Below the pieces are notes generated by a model. It ran no database searches. It saw only the letters and a list, made by a program, of their open reading frames with translations, and was not told the origin of the DNA. From assembly GCF_008632335.1 (NCBI RefSeq), contig NZ_VWXX01000034.1, positions 1 to 46,277 on the forward strand: a stretch of DNA of 46,277 nt. Reading direction: 5' to 3'. Origin of the DNA: Thiohalocapsa marina. GTDB taxonomy: Bacteria; Pseudomonadota; Gammaproteobacteria; Chromatiales; Chromatiaceae. Both the position numbers and the translations under genes were made by a program. Below are positions 18,463-27,670 of this stretch, in pieces (within the stretch, counting starts at the first letter, position 1; every line of letters begins with the position of its first letter).

Positions 18463-18665
18463 AAACGCGGGCCGGAAAACGGGTTGCAAGAACCAATCTG
18501 CTCATTGGCCGGACCGTCGCCCAGAACGACGAAAAAAAAGCTGGACCAGTGCGATTCTTTCCATTAAGATACTGGGCTTACGTCGAGGGACGCAGACACA
18601 AGTCTGACAATGGTTGCCACGGGTACTGACCGGCCCTGGTAGCAGCGCTGGAAGCGCAAACATTA

Positions 18666-18742
18666 GGAGTGGTAGTTCAGTCGGTTAGAATACCGGCCTG
18701 TCACGCCGGGGGTCGCGGGTTCGAGTCCCGTCCACTCCGCCA
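18666..18742 (+). tRNA. tRNA-Asp (anticodon GUC)
   Basis: The 77-base cloverleaf has acceptor arms GGAGTGG and CCACTCC, anticodon stem CCGGC/GCCGG with loop CTGTCAC (anticodon GTC), T-arm GCGGG-TTCGAGT-CCCGT and an encoded GCCA end. The 203-base gap after tRNA-Val holds no gene that I can support. Confidence 0.97.
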
Positions 18743-18752
18743 ATGCCGATAG

Positions 18753-18787
18753 AAAGCGGGGTATCTGTTGCAGGTACCCCGCTTTTT
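18753..18787 (+). terminator. Rho-independent terminator after tRNA-Asp
   Basis: AAAGCGGGGTA (18753-18763) pairs perfectly with TACCCCGCTTT (18775-18785), and the 3' arm runs into a T-tract. It lies 10 bases after the tRNA and separates it from ppiD. Confidence 0.85.
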
Positions 18788-18868
18788 GTTTGTGCACGTC
18801 CGAAAACGTACGGCCCAGATGCCGTGCCACCTCCAACCAGCAGACTTACAGCATCCCGAGGCGCGATC

Positions 18869-20827
18869 ATGTTGTCGGAGATCAGAGAGCGGGCGCAGGG
18901 GTGGGTCGCATGGGCGATCGTCATCCTCATCAGCATTCCCTTCGCCCTGTGGGGCATCCAGTCGTATCTCGGCGTCGGGGGCGATCCGGTGGTGGCCAAG
19001 GTCAACGGCCACGAGATTACCGAGCGCCAGTTCAACCAGAACGTCCAGCGCACGCGCATGGAACTGCGCAACCGCCTTGGCGATGCCTACGACCCGGACC
19101 TGTTCGGCGGTCTGCGCCTGCGCGATCAGGTACTGGACAGCATGATCCGCGACACCGTGCTGCTGGACGCCTCACGCGCCATGGGTCTGGCCACATCGGA
19201 TGCCGCGGTCCGCGGGGCGATCCTGGCGGAGCCGGCGTTCCAGCTGAACGGGGCGTTCGACAACGACACCTACCGTCGGGTGCTGCAGTTGCAGGGTCTG
19301 ACGCCGTCGATGTACGAGGAGCAGCTGCGCCAGCGTCTGTTGGCCACCCAACTGTCGCGGGCCGTCAGCGGCACCGAGTTCGTGCTGCCGGGGCAGGTGG
19401 ACGAATCCATCCGCCTGCTCGATCAACAACGCCGGTTCGAGTTCGTGCGCCTCGGTCGTGACGCGTATGTCCCGCAGACGGCCCCGGACGATGCCGAGAT
19501 CCAGGCGTTCTACGATGCGAATCAGGACCTGTTCCAGGTGCCGGAGCAGGTGCGAGTCTCCTACCTGCTGCTGGACGCGAACAGCCTGGCCGGCAGCAGT
19601 GAGGCGGTGGACGAGCAACTGCTGCGTGCGCGTTACGAGGAGCAGATCGAGCAGTTCGTGCAGCCGGAGCGGCGTGGCCTGCGGCATATCCTGCTGACGG
19701 TGCCGATGGATGCGGATAACGAGGCCGCCGCAGCGGTCAAGGCGCGGATGGAGGCGCTGCGTGAGCGGATCCTGGCCGGTGAGCCTTTCGCCGACATCGC
19801 CGCCGAGGCCTCTGAAGATCCAGGCAGTGCCGCCGCCGGCGGTGATCTGGGCATGGTCGATCAGGGCGTGCTGGACCCGGCCATCGAACAGGCCGCCTTC
19901 GCCCTCGAAGCGAACGTGCTCAGCGAGCCGGTGCGCAGCCGTTTTGGCTATCACCTGCTGGAGGTCACCGCCGTGGAAGGTGGTGCGCCGCTGCCGTTCG
20001 AGGAGGTGCGTGCGCAGTTGCTGGCGGAGTTGAGCCGGGGTGACGCCGAGGCGGCCTATTTCGATCTGGCCGAACGGCTGGCCAACCTGACCTATGAGTC
20101 GCCGGACAGCCTGATCCCCGCCGCCGAGGCGCTGGATATGTCGGTGCAGACCAGCGACTGGTTCGATCGCGCCGGCGGCGAGGGTCTGTTCGCCAGCCCG
20201 CGTGTGGTCGCGGCGGCCTTCAGCGAGGAGGTGCTGGCCATCGGCAGCAACAGCGATCTGATCGAGCCGGATCCGGAGGCGATGCAGGCCATCGTGCTGC
20301 GGGTCGACGAGCATCGGCCTGCGTCGGTGCAGCCGCTTTCGGAGGTGCGAGAGCAGGTGCTGACGCTGATCCAGGAGCGCCGTGCCACAGATGCCGCCCG
20401 GGCCGCCGCGATGGCCATGGTAGAGCGCCTGGAGGCCGGGGAGCCCTTGGCGGAGGTGGCCGAGGCGCAGGTGGATGCAGGCCAGGGTGGCCCGGCGATC
20501 CTGGCGCCAGGGCCGGTGGGCCGCAACACCGCCGATGTGGATCCCGCGGTGCTGGATCTGGCGTTCTCCCTGCCGCGACCGGCCCCGGACTCCGGTTCGC
20601 CTCAGGCCGCCAGCACCGTCACCGCCGATGGCGATGTGGTGGTGGTGCAGTTGTTCGAGGTCATCGACGGTGATCCTGCGGCCATGGCTGCCGACGCGCG
20701 CGCGGCGGAATCACGGGTGCTGGCCAGCGCGCTGGCCCGCTCGGCCTATGACCGATTGCTGGACGACCTGGAGTCACGGGCGCAGATCGAACGCGAACCC
20801 CTCGGCGCCGAAGACGTAGCGCAGTAA
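18869..20827 (+). CDS. ppiD: Periplasmic folding chaperone PpiD (SurA_N/parvulin)
   Basis: Membrane-anchored chaperone of the Sec translocon that helps newly exported proteins fold. The 652-residue product has an N-terminal cytoplasmic stub, one span at about 12-33 (VAWAIVILISIPFALWGI), a SurA_N-type chaperone domain (about 40-210), a parvulin PPIase domain at about 268-365 (RGLRHILL, GGDLGMVDQG, FGYHLLEV) and a long C-terminal region. In E. coli the parvulin domain of PpiD is inactive. I chose ATG 18869 because it directly precedes the membrane anchor; the longer frame overlaps the terminator. The order hupB then ppiD is conserved, here with two tRNAs between. Confidence 0.92.
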   Translation: MLSEIRERAQGWVAWAIVILISIPFALWGIQSYLGVGGDPVVAKVNGHEITERQFNQNVQRTRMELRNRLGDAYDPDLFGGLRLRDQVLDSMIRDTVLLDASRAMGLATSDAAVRGAILAEPAFQLNGAFDNDTYRRVLQLQGLTPSMYEEQLRQRLLATQLSRAVSGTEFVLPGQVDESIRLLDQQRRFEFVRLGRDAYVPQTAPDDAEIQAFYDANQDLFQVPEQVRVSYLLLDANSLAGSSEAVDEQLLRARYEEQIEQFVQPERRGLRHILLTVPMDADNEAAAAVKARMEALRERILAGEPFADIAAEASEDPGSAAAGGDLGMVDQGVLDPAIEQAAFALEANVLSEPVRSRFGYHLLEVTAVEGGAPLPFEEVRAQLLAELSRGDAEAAYFDLAERLANLTYESPDSLIPAAEALDMSVQTSDWFDRAGGEGLFASPRVVAAAFSEEVLAIGSNSDLIEPDPEAMQAIVLRVDEHRPASVQPLSEVREQVLTLIQERRATDAARAAAMAMVERLEAGEPLAEVAEAQVDAGQGGPAILAPGPVGRNTADVDPAVLDLAFSLPRPAPDSGSPQAASTVTADGDVVVVQLFEVIDGDPAAMAADARAAESRVLASALARSAYDRLLDDLESRAQIEREPLGAEDVAQ

Positions 20828-20836
20828 GCCCGAGGA

Positions 20837-20860
20837 GGGTGACTGCAGTCGCAGTCACCC
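20837..20860. terminator. Hairpin between convergent ppiD and der
   Basis: GGGTGACTGC (20837-20846) and GCAGTCACCC (20851-20860) form a perfect 10-bp stem with a 4-base loop (AGTC). A T-run (CCCTTTTTGCC) follows after about 6 bases on the plus strand. It probably ends ppiD transcripts and may serve both directions. Confidence 0.55.
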
Positions 20861-20921
20861 TTCAGCCCTTTTTGCCTCCCTTCACCCGGCGGTGAAGACA
20901 GAGGCTACTGAAGCGCCCGCT

Positions 20922-22328
20922 CTAACGCTTTCGCCCGACGAAGCGCTTCAGGCGCTGGCGGTGTTTGACCTGCCGCGCCGTGAGGGTGTTGCGCTTGCCC
21001 TCGTAGGGATTGCTGCCGGTCTTGAACTGCAGCCGCAGCGGTGTGCCGGCCAGTTTCAGTGCCTTGCGAAACCGGTTGATCAGATAACGCCGATAGGCAT
21101 CCGGCAGGTCGCCGGTCTGGTTACCGTGGATGACGATGATGGGCGGATTGCGCCCGCCCTGGTGCGCATACCGCAGCTTGATGCGATGGCCGTGCACCAG
21201 CGGCGGCTGATGCTCCTGCACCGCGTCCTCCAGCAGGCGGGTGAGTAGTGGCGTCGGCAGGTCGCGCACGGCGTTGGCGAAGGCCGCATCCACCTCGTCC
21301 AGCAGCAGCCCGACGCCGCTGCCGTGCAGGGCGGAGATGAAGTGGGTCGCGGCAAAGTCCAGAAAGGTCAGCTTGCGGCTGATCATGTCGCGGATCTGGT
21401 CGCGCAGCTCCGCGTCCAGTCCGTCCCATTTGTTCACCGCAATCACCAGCGCCTTGCCGCTGTCGACGATGTGGCCGGCCAGGGTGGCGTCCTGCTCGCC
21501 GATGCCTTGCCGGGCATCCAGCACCAGAATCACCACATTGCATGCCTCGATGGCCTGCAGGGTCTTGATGACGCTGAACTTCTCGATGGCGTCGCTGACC
21601 CGCGCGCGGCGTCGCACGCCGGCGGTATCGATCAGGGTGTAGCGGCGCTCGCCGAGTGCAAAGGGAATGAACACGCTGTCGCGGGTGGTGCCCGGGCTGT
21701 CGAAGGCCACCACCCGTTCCTCGCCCAGGATGCGGTTGATCAGGGTCGACTTGCCGGCATTCGGCCGGCCCACCACGGCAATCTGGGTGCCCTGCTCGGC
21801 GGTGTCCCGGCCGTCGGCCGTGTCATCGGCCCCGGCCTCCGCGGGCAACTGCCGGAACACCTGCTCCAGCAGCGCGCTGACACCGCGACCCTGGGCGGCG
21901 GCGATGGCCACGGGGTCGCCCAGCCCCAGGGCGTGGAACTCGATGCTGCCCAGGTCCTGGCTGATGTTGTCGATCTTGTTCACCACCAGCGTCAGCGGCT
22001 TGCCGGTGCGCCGCAGCACCTGGGCGATGTCCTGATCCGCCGGGCTCAGCCCGTGCTGGGCGTCCACCATGAACAGCAGGTGGTCGGCCTCTTCGATGGC
22101 CAGGCGCACCTGGCGCTCCATCAGCGACTCCACCCCGTCGCCGCCGCTGATACCGCCGGTGTCGACGATCACATAGGGGCCCGGCCCGACACGGCCGACG
22201 CCATACTGACGGTCGCGGGTCAGGCCCGGGAAGTCTGCCACCAGGGCATCGCGGGTGCGCGTGAGGCGGTTGAACAGCGTCGACTTGCCGACATTCGGCC
22301 GTCCGACCAGGGTGATCACCGGGAGCAT
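20922..22328 (-). CDS. der: Ribosome-assembly GTPase Der (EngA)
   Basis: Essential GTPase for 50S subunit maturation, with two tandem G domains and a KH-like C-terminal domain. The 468-residue product shows P-loops GRPNVGKS at 9-16 and GRPNAGKS at 187-194, switch motifs DTGG and DTAG, and specificity motifs NKID and NKWD. The end, [17 protein letters not shown], is the basic tail usual in this family. It starts 3 bases after the bamB stop, so it closes the ndk-to-der run. Confidence 0.96.
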   Translation of the reverse strand: MLPVITLVGRPNVGKSTLFNRLTRTRDALVADFPGLTRDRQYGVGRVGPGPYVIVDTGGISGGDGVESLMERQVRLAIEEADHLLFMVDAQHGLSPADQDIAQVLRRTGKPLTLVVNKIDNISQDLGSIEFHALGLGDPVAIAAAQGRGVSALLEQVFRQLPAEAGADDTADGRDTAEQGTQIAVVGRPNAGKSTLINRILGEERVVAFDSPGTTRDSVFIPFALGERRYTLIDTAGVRRRARVSDAIEKFSVIKTLQAIEACNVVILVLDARQGIGEQDATLAGHIVDSGKALVIAVNKWDGLDAELRDQIRDMISRKLTFLDFAATHFISALHGSGVGLLLDEVDAAFANAVRDLPTPLLTRLLEDAVQEHQPPLVHGHRIKLRYAHQGGRNPPIIVIHGNQTGDLPDAYRRYLINRFRKALKLAGTPLRLQFKTGSNPYEGKRNTLTARQVKHRQRLKRFVGRKR

Positions 22329-22331
22329 GGC

Positions 22332-23633
22332 TCAGTCCTGTGTGGCGGAAGCCGCAGCCGCGGCGGGTGCCTGATCGCCGGCCTGGTCGCCGGCCGCGGC
22401 GTTGATGCGCACGGCCGCCAGGGTGCCGTCGTTGGCGTAGATGTAGACGATGCCGTTGGCCACCACCGGTCGGTGGCCGATGCGGTCCTTGGCAACTCGG
22501 GTGTAGCCCAGCATGCGTCCGTCGCGGCGCGAGACCAGGTGCAGGTAGCCGTCGATATCCCCCACCACCAGGGCGTTGCCGCTCAGGGCCGGGGCCGTCA
22601 AGCGTCGGTGCAGCAGCCCCTCCTGTCGCCACAGGCCAGCGCCGTCGGTCGGTTCCGCGGCCCAGAGGTTGTCCTCGGAGTCGGTCACATACAGGGCGGA
22701 TCCGTCGGCCGTGAGCCCGGCGTGGGCAGACAGCTCCCGACGCCACAGGATCATGCCGGCGGCGATGTCCACCGCGGCGAGGTCGCCGTTGTAGGTGGCC
22801 ACATAGGCGATGTTGCCCACCACCACCGGATCGGCATCGATGTCGGCGATGCGGTCCAGTTCGCTGCGTCCGCGCGGCGGCGTGATGGTGAGTTCCCACA
22901 CCGGCATGCCCTGTTCCAGTTCAAGGTACAGCAGCCGACCGCCGGCAAGACCGACGATGACGCCGCCATCGGCCTCTGCCGGCGTGCTGCTGCCGCGCAG
23001 GGTCAGTACCGGTGCCGGATAGTCGTAGCGCCAGCGCTCACTGCCGTCGGCCAGCGCGATGCCGTAGACGCTGTCGTCGATGGTGTGCACCACCACCAGG
23101 TCGTTGACGATCAGCGGCACCGCCAGGATCTCACTGCCGAGACGGATGCGCCACTTCAGCGTGCCGTCGCGGCTTGACAGGGCCAGCAGATCACCGTTGC
23201 TGGAGCCCACCACCAGGGTGCCGTCCGCCACCGCCGGGCCACCGCTGAACGGGATCCGGGCCTTGCGCTCGGTCTTGTACTCCCACAGCACGCGACCGTC
23301 TGCGGGGGAGACCGCGACGACGCGCCCGGCGGGATCGGCGGCAAACAGCTTGCCGTCCGCCAGTACCGGGATCAGGCGCAGCTGCCGCTCGCGGGTGCCT
23401 TTGCCGATGCGCGTCTTCCATAGCACCCGCGGGCTGACTTCCTGCGTCAGCTTTTTGTCGATCGGCGTCGGCGGGGTCGGATCCTTCTCGCCGCCGATCC
23501 AGGGCACGGCACTGCAGCCGGACAGCAGCGCGGCCAAAAGCATGGCTGGCAGCACGACTGGCAGCAGCCCGGGCGGCCACACTGGCCGTCGCGTGGGCGC
23601 CGGTGATGTGCTGGAGGTTCTGGTGGCCTTCAT
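22332..23633 (-). CDS. bamB: Outer-membrane assembly lipoprotein BamB
   Basis: Component of the BAM complex that inserts beta-barrel proteins in the outer membrane. The 433-residue product has a lipoprotein signal with lipobox LLSGC at about residues 35-39, then an eight-bladed PQQ-like beta propeller: repeated patterns such as DGRVLWEYKT, DGTLKWRIRL, DGSERWRYD and GMILWRREL. I chose ATG 23633 rather than the frame's first codon because GAGGGC lies 7-8 bases before it and it leaves a 10-base gap after yfgM. Gene neighbours (yfgM, der) match the E. coli order. Confidence 0.93.
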   Translation of the reverse strand: MKATRTSSTSPAPTRRPVWPPGLLPVVLPAMLLAALLSGCSAVPWIGGEKDPTPPTPIDKKLTQEVSPRVLWKTRIGKGTRERQLRLIPVLADGKLFAADPAGRVVAVSPADGRVLWEYKTERKARIPFSGGPAVADGTLVVGSSNGDLLALSSRDGTLKWRIRLGSEILAVPLIVNDLVVVHTIDDSVYGIALADGSERWRYDYPAPVLTLRGSSTPAEADGGVIVGLAGGRLLYLELEQGMPVWELTITPPRGRSELDRIADIDADPVVVGNIAYVATYNGDLAAVDIAAGMILWRRELSAHAGLTADGSALYVTDSEDNLWAAEPTDGAGLWRQEGLLHRRLTAPALSGNALVVGDIDGYLHLVSRRDGRMLGYTRVAKDRIGHRPVVANGIVYIYANDGTLAAVRINAAAGDQAGDQAPAAAAASATQD

Positions 23634-23643
23634 GCGCCGGCCC

Positions 23644-24279
23644 TCAGGATGCATCGGTGGCCGGCAGGTTCTCGAGCTTCAACTCGATCAGCCGGCTGTT
23701 GCCGGCACCGCCGTCGATGGCGGCACGGTAGGCGGTGCGGGCCGCATCCGCACGTCCCTGTCGCAGGGCGATGTCGCCGCGCAGGGCGGCGAAGTCCGCC
23801 GCGAAGGCGGCGTCGTCGTCGTGCTGGTCGATGACGTCCGCGGCGCGCTCCAGCTGGTCGTCGGCGATCAGCACCCGCGCCAGGCGCAGCGCCGCCAGCC
23901 GGGCCAGGGCGGGCTCCGGTGCGCGCCCGATGGCGGCCTCCAGCGCCAGCGCAGCGCCCGGCAGATCGCCGGCGTCAGCCCGCGTCCGGGCCAGGGCCAG
24001 GTCGGCGAACATGGCATAGGGGGTGCCGCCGAAGTCGTCGACGATGCTGCCGGCCTGGAGCTCGGTGGCCTCCACTTGACCGGTGGCGGCGGTGGCCAGC
24101 AACTGCTCGAAGGCGATGGACGCCTGCTGCGCCACGCCTGTCTGGTAGCTGACCCAGCCGCGCCAGCCGAACACCGCGCCCAGGCCGATGACGACGCCCG
24201 CCACCACCGACACGCCGTTCGCCTTCCACCACTTCTTGATGGCTTCGACCTTTTCTTCGTCCGTCAGCAGCTCTGCCAT
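23644..24279 (-). CDS. yfgM: YfgM-like SecYEG ancillary TPR protein
   Basis: The 211-residue protein begins MAELLTDEEKVEAIKKWWKA, the family signature, has one membrane span at about 20-42 (NGVSVVAGVVIGLGAVFGW) and a periplasmic TPR-like domain (Tetratricopeptide_21). In E. coli YfgM contacts the SecYEG translocon and PpiD and links exported proteins to periplasmic chaperones. Its partner PpiD is also in this window. It lies 10 bases upstream of bamB in the same run. Confidence 0.9.
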   Translation of the reverse strand: MAELLTDEEKVEAIKKWWKANGVSVVAGVVIGLGAVFGWRGWVSYQTGVAQQASIAFEQLLATAATGQVEATELQAGSIVDDFGGTPYAMFADLALARTRADAGDLPGAALALEAAIGRAPEPALARLAALRLARVLIADDQLERAADVIDQHDDDAAFAADFAALRGDIALRQGRADAARTAYRAAIDGGAGNSRLIELKLENLPATDAS

Positions 24280-24302
24280 GGGTGCACTCTCCGTCTTGCC
24301 CT

Positions 24303-24367
24303 GTAATCGGTAATCGATGATCAGTAATCGATGGTCAGTGATCGGGTAGCCGAAAATCGCTGGTCAC
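24303..24367. repeat. 14-bp tandem repeat between yfgM and hisS
   Basis: TAATCGATGATCAG (24311-24324) is followed directly by TAATCGATGGTCAG (24325-24338), 13 of 14 identical; a degenerate third unit AAATCGCTGGTCAC lies at 24354-24367 and runs into the 3' end of hisS. Partial units flank these. The array sits in the largest gap (84 bases) of the reverse-strand run. Confidence 0.5.
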
Positions 24368-25662
24368 TGATCGGTGGATGCGTGTTGCGCCGCCGGCGTC
24401 GGTTCGGTATCCGGCCGCGCCAGCAGGGCCGGCAGATCGGCGATGGCGACCTGCTGTTGTGGTCCGTCGTGGCGCAGTGGCTTGACGCCGATGGTGCCCT
24501 GCTGCAGCTCGTCCTCGCCCAGCACCAGCGCAACCCGGGCGCCGCTGCGGTCGGCCTTCTTGAACTGACTCTTGAAGCTGCCGCCGCCGCAATGGCACAG
24601 CAGACGCAGGCCTGGCATGCTGTCGCGCAGGCGCTCGGCGAGTAGCAGGGCCTGGTTCTGCGCCTGTTCGCCCACCGCCACCAGATAGGCGTCCGGGCCT
24701 GGCGTGACGCAGTCGGCATCCAGCAGCTCGATCAGCCGCTCCACGCCAAGGGCGAAGCCAACCGCCGGGGTCGGTCGGCCACCGAGCTGGGCCACCAGGC
24801 CGTCGTAACGTCCACCGGCGCAGACCGTGCCCTGGGCGCCCAGGTCTTCAGTGATCCACTCGAACACGGTGCGGTTGTAGTAGTCCAGCCCGCGCACCAG
24901 CCGCGGGTTGACCTGAAACGCCACGCCGGCGGCGTCGAGCCCGGCGCACAGGGTGTCGAAGTGGCGGCGACTGGTCTCGCCGAGAAAGTCCAGCAGGCTC
25001 GGCGCGGCGGCGATCACGGCCTGCATGTCCGGATGCTTTGAGTCCAGCACCCGCAACGGGTTGCTGTGCAGCCGTTTGGCGCTGTCGCTGTCGAGGGCGT
25101 CCTGATGCGCCAGCAGGTAGGCCACCAGGGCCTCGCGGTAGCGTGCCCGCTCGTCGGCATCGCCGAGGCTGTTCAGCTCCAGGCGCAGGTTGTCGAGTCC
25201 CAATGCCTGCCACAGCCGGCGGGTCAGCAGGATCACCTCCAGGTCCACGTCGGGGCCGTCGAGGCCGAACACCTCGACACCAATCTGGTGGAACTGGCGA
25301 TAGCGACCGCGCTGCGGGCGCTCGCGGCGGAACATGGGCCCGCGGTACCAGATGCGCTGGGGGTGGTCCAGCAGCGCGTGCTCGATGGCCGCCCGCACGC
25401 AACTGGCGGTGCCCTCGGGTCGCAGGGCCAGATTGTCGCCGCCGCGATCCTCGAAGCTGTACATCTCCTTTTCGACGATGTCTGTGACCTCGCCGATGGA
25501 GCGTTTGAACAGTTCCGTCACCTCCACCAGCGGCGTGCGCATCTCGGCGTAGCCGTAACGCTCAAGCACGGCGCGGGCGCGGTCCTCCAGAAACTGCCAG
25601 CGGGGGCTCTGCTGCGGCAGCACGTCGTGCATGCCGCGGATGGCCTGAATCTTCTTTGCCAT
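24364..25662 (-). CDS. hisS: Histidyl-tRNA synthetase
   Basis: Class II aminoacyl-tRNA synthetase that charges tRNA-His. The 432-residue product has the N-terminal IRGMHDVLP, motif 2 ([19 protein letters not shown]), the histidine signature [12 protein letters not shown] and motif 3 ending GFALGVERL, then an anticodon-binding C-terminal domain. Length is close to E. coli (424). It starts 15 bases after rodZ; the ispG gene that lies between these two in E. coli is absent here. Confidence 0.96.
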   Translation of the reverse strand: MAKKIQAIRGMHDVLPQQSPRWQFLEDRARAVLERYGYAEMRTPLVEVTELFKRSIGEVTDIVEKEMYSFEDRGGDNLALRPEGTASCVRAAIEHALLDHPQRIWYRGPMFRRERPQRGRYRQFHQIGVEVFGLDGPDVDLEVILLTRRLWQALGLDNLRLELNSLGDADERARYREALVAYLLAHQDALDSDSAKRLHSNPLRVLDSKHPDMQAVIAAAPSLLDFLGETSRRHFDTLCAGLDAAGVAFQVNPRLVRGLDYYNRTVFEWITEDLGAQGTVCAGGRYDGLVAQLGGRPTPAVGFALGVERLIELLDADCVTPGPDAYLVAVGEQAQNQALLLAERLRDSMPGLRLLCHCGGGSFKSQFKKADRSGARVALVLGEDELQQGTIGVKPLRHDGPQQQVAIADLPALLARPDTEPTPAAQHASTDQ

Positions 25663-25677
25663 GACGTCGATGGGGCC

Positions 25678-26856
25678 TTAGTCGGTGGTCGGCGCGTTAG
25701 CGGCCGGCAGCGGCAGCTGCTGCGGGTCGAGTTCGAAGCGGGCGACATTGCCTCGGGCCACGGCATTGACGTCGAAGGGCTGCCCGCCGACACGGATCTC
25801 GGTGGCGACGGCGTTGCCGATCACCAGCGAGTAGGGTGGCTCGCCGCCCAGGATCTCACGGTCGCCATCGGCCATCTCGCCGAACAGCTGGACCTCGCCG
25901 GAGGCGTCGCGGATGTCGACCCAGCAGGGGCCGCTGAAGGCGATCTCGACCCGTTGGCCGTCGTCGATGACGGCGGCGGACGCCGCCGTGCCTGCCCCGC
26001 GGCCGGCGCTTTCGCCGGGGACTTGCTCCGCCGGATCTCCGCTGTCGCGATTCGTATCGGAGCCGGTTGCCGTGACGCTTGGGAATGGGCCGGCGGTCGT
26101 GGTGCCAGATGTGTCAGTCCCTGTCACGGAACCGGTTCTGCCGCCGGTTTCGATCTCGCTCGTGCGTGATCCCAGGCTTGGGCTGCCGGCACCGTCACCA
26201 TTCGCTCCGATCCCGGTCGCGTCGACGGTGGCGCGCGTTGCCGGCGACTTCGGTGGTTCCTGGCTGGTGTCCGTGGACGATGCATGCCCCGGTTCCGTGC
26301 TCAGCGCCGGGGGGGACGGCACGGGGCGGGCTGCAGCGGCATCCTCGTCGGCGGTGCCGGCTGGACCTGTCGCCGGGGCATCCGCCCAGAACGCCTCCGG
26401 CGGCCCCGAGCGCTGGTAGCCGCTCCACCAGATATAACCGCCGCCGGCGACCAGGGCCAGCAGCAACGCCAGTAGCCAGGGCGTGCCGCTGCGGGGCTTC
26501 ATCTGGCCCTTGACCTCGGCCACCACCCGCGGCAACGGCGGCTCGGCGTCCGGATGCCGCTGATGGAAGCGGGTGACGATGGGCTGTGGGTCCAGATCCA
26601 GCAGGCGAGCGTAACTGCGCAGGTAGCCGGCGACGAATACCGGGCTGGGCAGGCGCGCGTAGTCGTCGTGCTCCAGGGCTTCCACCACCTCGGGCGTGAG
26701 TCGCAGCTCGGTGGCGATGCGCACCACGCTCAGCCGCCGGGCGGCGCGGGCGCGGGCCAGGGTCGCGCCGGGCCCCTCCGATGCGTTCGGCGCGGGCGCT
26801 GACGGCTCGTCGCTGAGGGTGCTGGCGATGTCGCTGGGCGGGTTGGGCGAAGACAT
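25678..26856 (-). CDS. rodZ: Cytoskeleton protein RodZ
   Basis: Bitopic membrane protein that links the MreB cytoskeleton to the cell-wall elongation machinery. The 392-residue product has an N-terminal helix-turn-helix domain (about 28-100: LSVVRIATELRLTPEVVEAL, FVAGYLRSYARLL) that binds MreB, a basic patch, one membrane span at about 128-150 (WLLALLLALVAGGGYIWW), a Ser/Thr/Gly-rich periplasmic linker (about 170-285) and a C-terminal DUF4115 beta domain (CWVDIRDASG through NAVARGNVARFEL). It sits between pilW and hisS as in related genomes. Confidence 0.93.
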   Translation of the reverse strand: MSSPNPPSDIASTLSDEPSAPAPNASEGPGATLARARAARRLSVVRIATELRLTPEVVEALEHDDYARLPSPVFVAGYLRSYARLLDLDPQPIVTRFHQRHPDAEPPLPRVVAEVKGQMKPRSGTPWLLALLLALVAGGGYIWWSGYQRSGPPEAFWADAPATGPAGTADEDAAAARPVPSPPALSTEPGHASSTDTSQEPPKSPATRATVDATGIGANGDGAGSPSLGSRTSEIETGGRTGSVTGTDTSGTTTAGPFPSVTATGSDTNRDSGDPAEQVPGESAGRGAGTAASAAVIDDGQRVEIAFSGPCWVDIRDASGEVQLFGEMADGDREILGGEPPYSLVIGNAVATEIRVGGQPFDVNAVARGNVARFELDPQQLPLPAANAPTTD

Positions 26857-26874
26857 GTCTGCGGGTCGTGCCGG

Positions 26875-27666
26875 TTACAGTTGCATGATCTGGGGCGAAT
26901 CCGGAAAGCGCTGGCGCAGCTGCCGTGCCAGCGCCTTGGCGTCGTTGCGGTTGCCCAGGGCGGTCTCGATCCGGTACGCCAGCAGCAGCGCCTCGGGCGT
27001 TGCTGGACCGGAGCGTGAATACCGCGCCAGGTAGCCCCGGGCGTCGAGGTAGGCGCCGCGCTGGTAGTTGAGCCGGGCCATGGCCATCAGCGCCGGCGCG
27101 TACTGGGCGTTGCGGCTCAGGGCCTCGCGCAGGTAGCGTTCCGACGCGGTGGCATCGCCGGCGCGTCGGGTGCAGTCGGCGGCATTGACCAGGGCCACCT
27201 CCGGCGTCTTGTACAGCGGATTCTGCAACGCCTGCTGAAACTCCGCCAGCGCCTCGCCGTAGCGCTGCTGCAGGCACAGCAGCGAGCCGCGGGCATTGTG
27301 GAAATCCGGATTGTCCGGATCCAGCCGCACCGCCTCGGCCAGGGACTGCGCCGCCTCGGTGGTCTTGCCCAGCGCCTGATAGACGATGCCCAGCACGTAA
27401 TGCGCCTTCGGGTTCTTGCGGTCCTCGCGCAGGGCACGCAGTCCGCGCTCCAGCGCAATGTCCAGCTTGCCACTCTGATAGTAGGCCGCCGCCATGTTCA
27501 CGTACAGGTCGGCCGGGCTCTCCTTGGGCGCCAGCTCTGCCATCTCCTGCTGCTGCGGGGTGTTTGCGCAGCCGGCCAGTAGGGCGCACAGCAGGGCGAC
27601 GGCGAGCGATGCGCGGGCAGACGGGCCGGTCGATGCACGGGGCGGGCGCATGCTCCTTGCAGCCAT
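26875..27666 (-). CDS. pilW: Type IV pilus biogenesis/stability lipoprotein PilW (PilF)
   Basis: The 263-residue protein has a lipoprotein signal with lipobox LLAGC near residues 29-33, then about six TPR units (ADLYVNMAAAYYQSGKLDIA, PKAHYVLGIVYQALGKTTEA, PDFHNARGSLLCLQQRYGEA and later copies). PilF/PilW is the outer-membrane pilotin that helps the secretin PilQ assemble. The place between rlmN and rodZ is conserved in Pseudomonas and its relatives. It starts 4 bases after rlmN, so the two are probably co-translated. No pilus genes lie in this window. Confidence 0.9.
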   Translation of the reverse strand: MAARSMRPPRASTGPSARASLAVALLCALLAGCANTPQQQEMAELAPKESPADLYVNMAAAYYQSGKLDIALERGLRALREDRKNPKAHYVLGIVYQALGKTTEAAQSLAEAVRLDPDNPDFHNARGSLLCLQQRYGEALAEFQQALQNPLYKTPEVALVNAADCTRRAGDATASERYLREALSRNAQYAPALMAMARLNYQRGAYLDARGYLARYSRSGPATPEALLLAYRIETALGNRNDAKALARQLRQRFPDSPQIMQL

Positions 27667-27670
27667 AGCG

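Noticed and set aside
24303-24367. A CRISPR-like repeat array
   Set aside because: The units are tandem, short (14 bp) and without spacers; no cas gene is present in the window.
24364-25677. A possible ispG gene between rodZ and hisS as in E. coli
   Set aside because: Only 15 bases separate the two genes.
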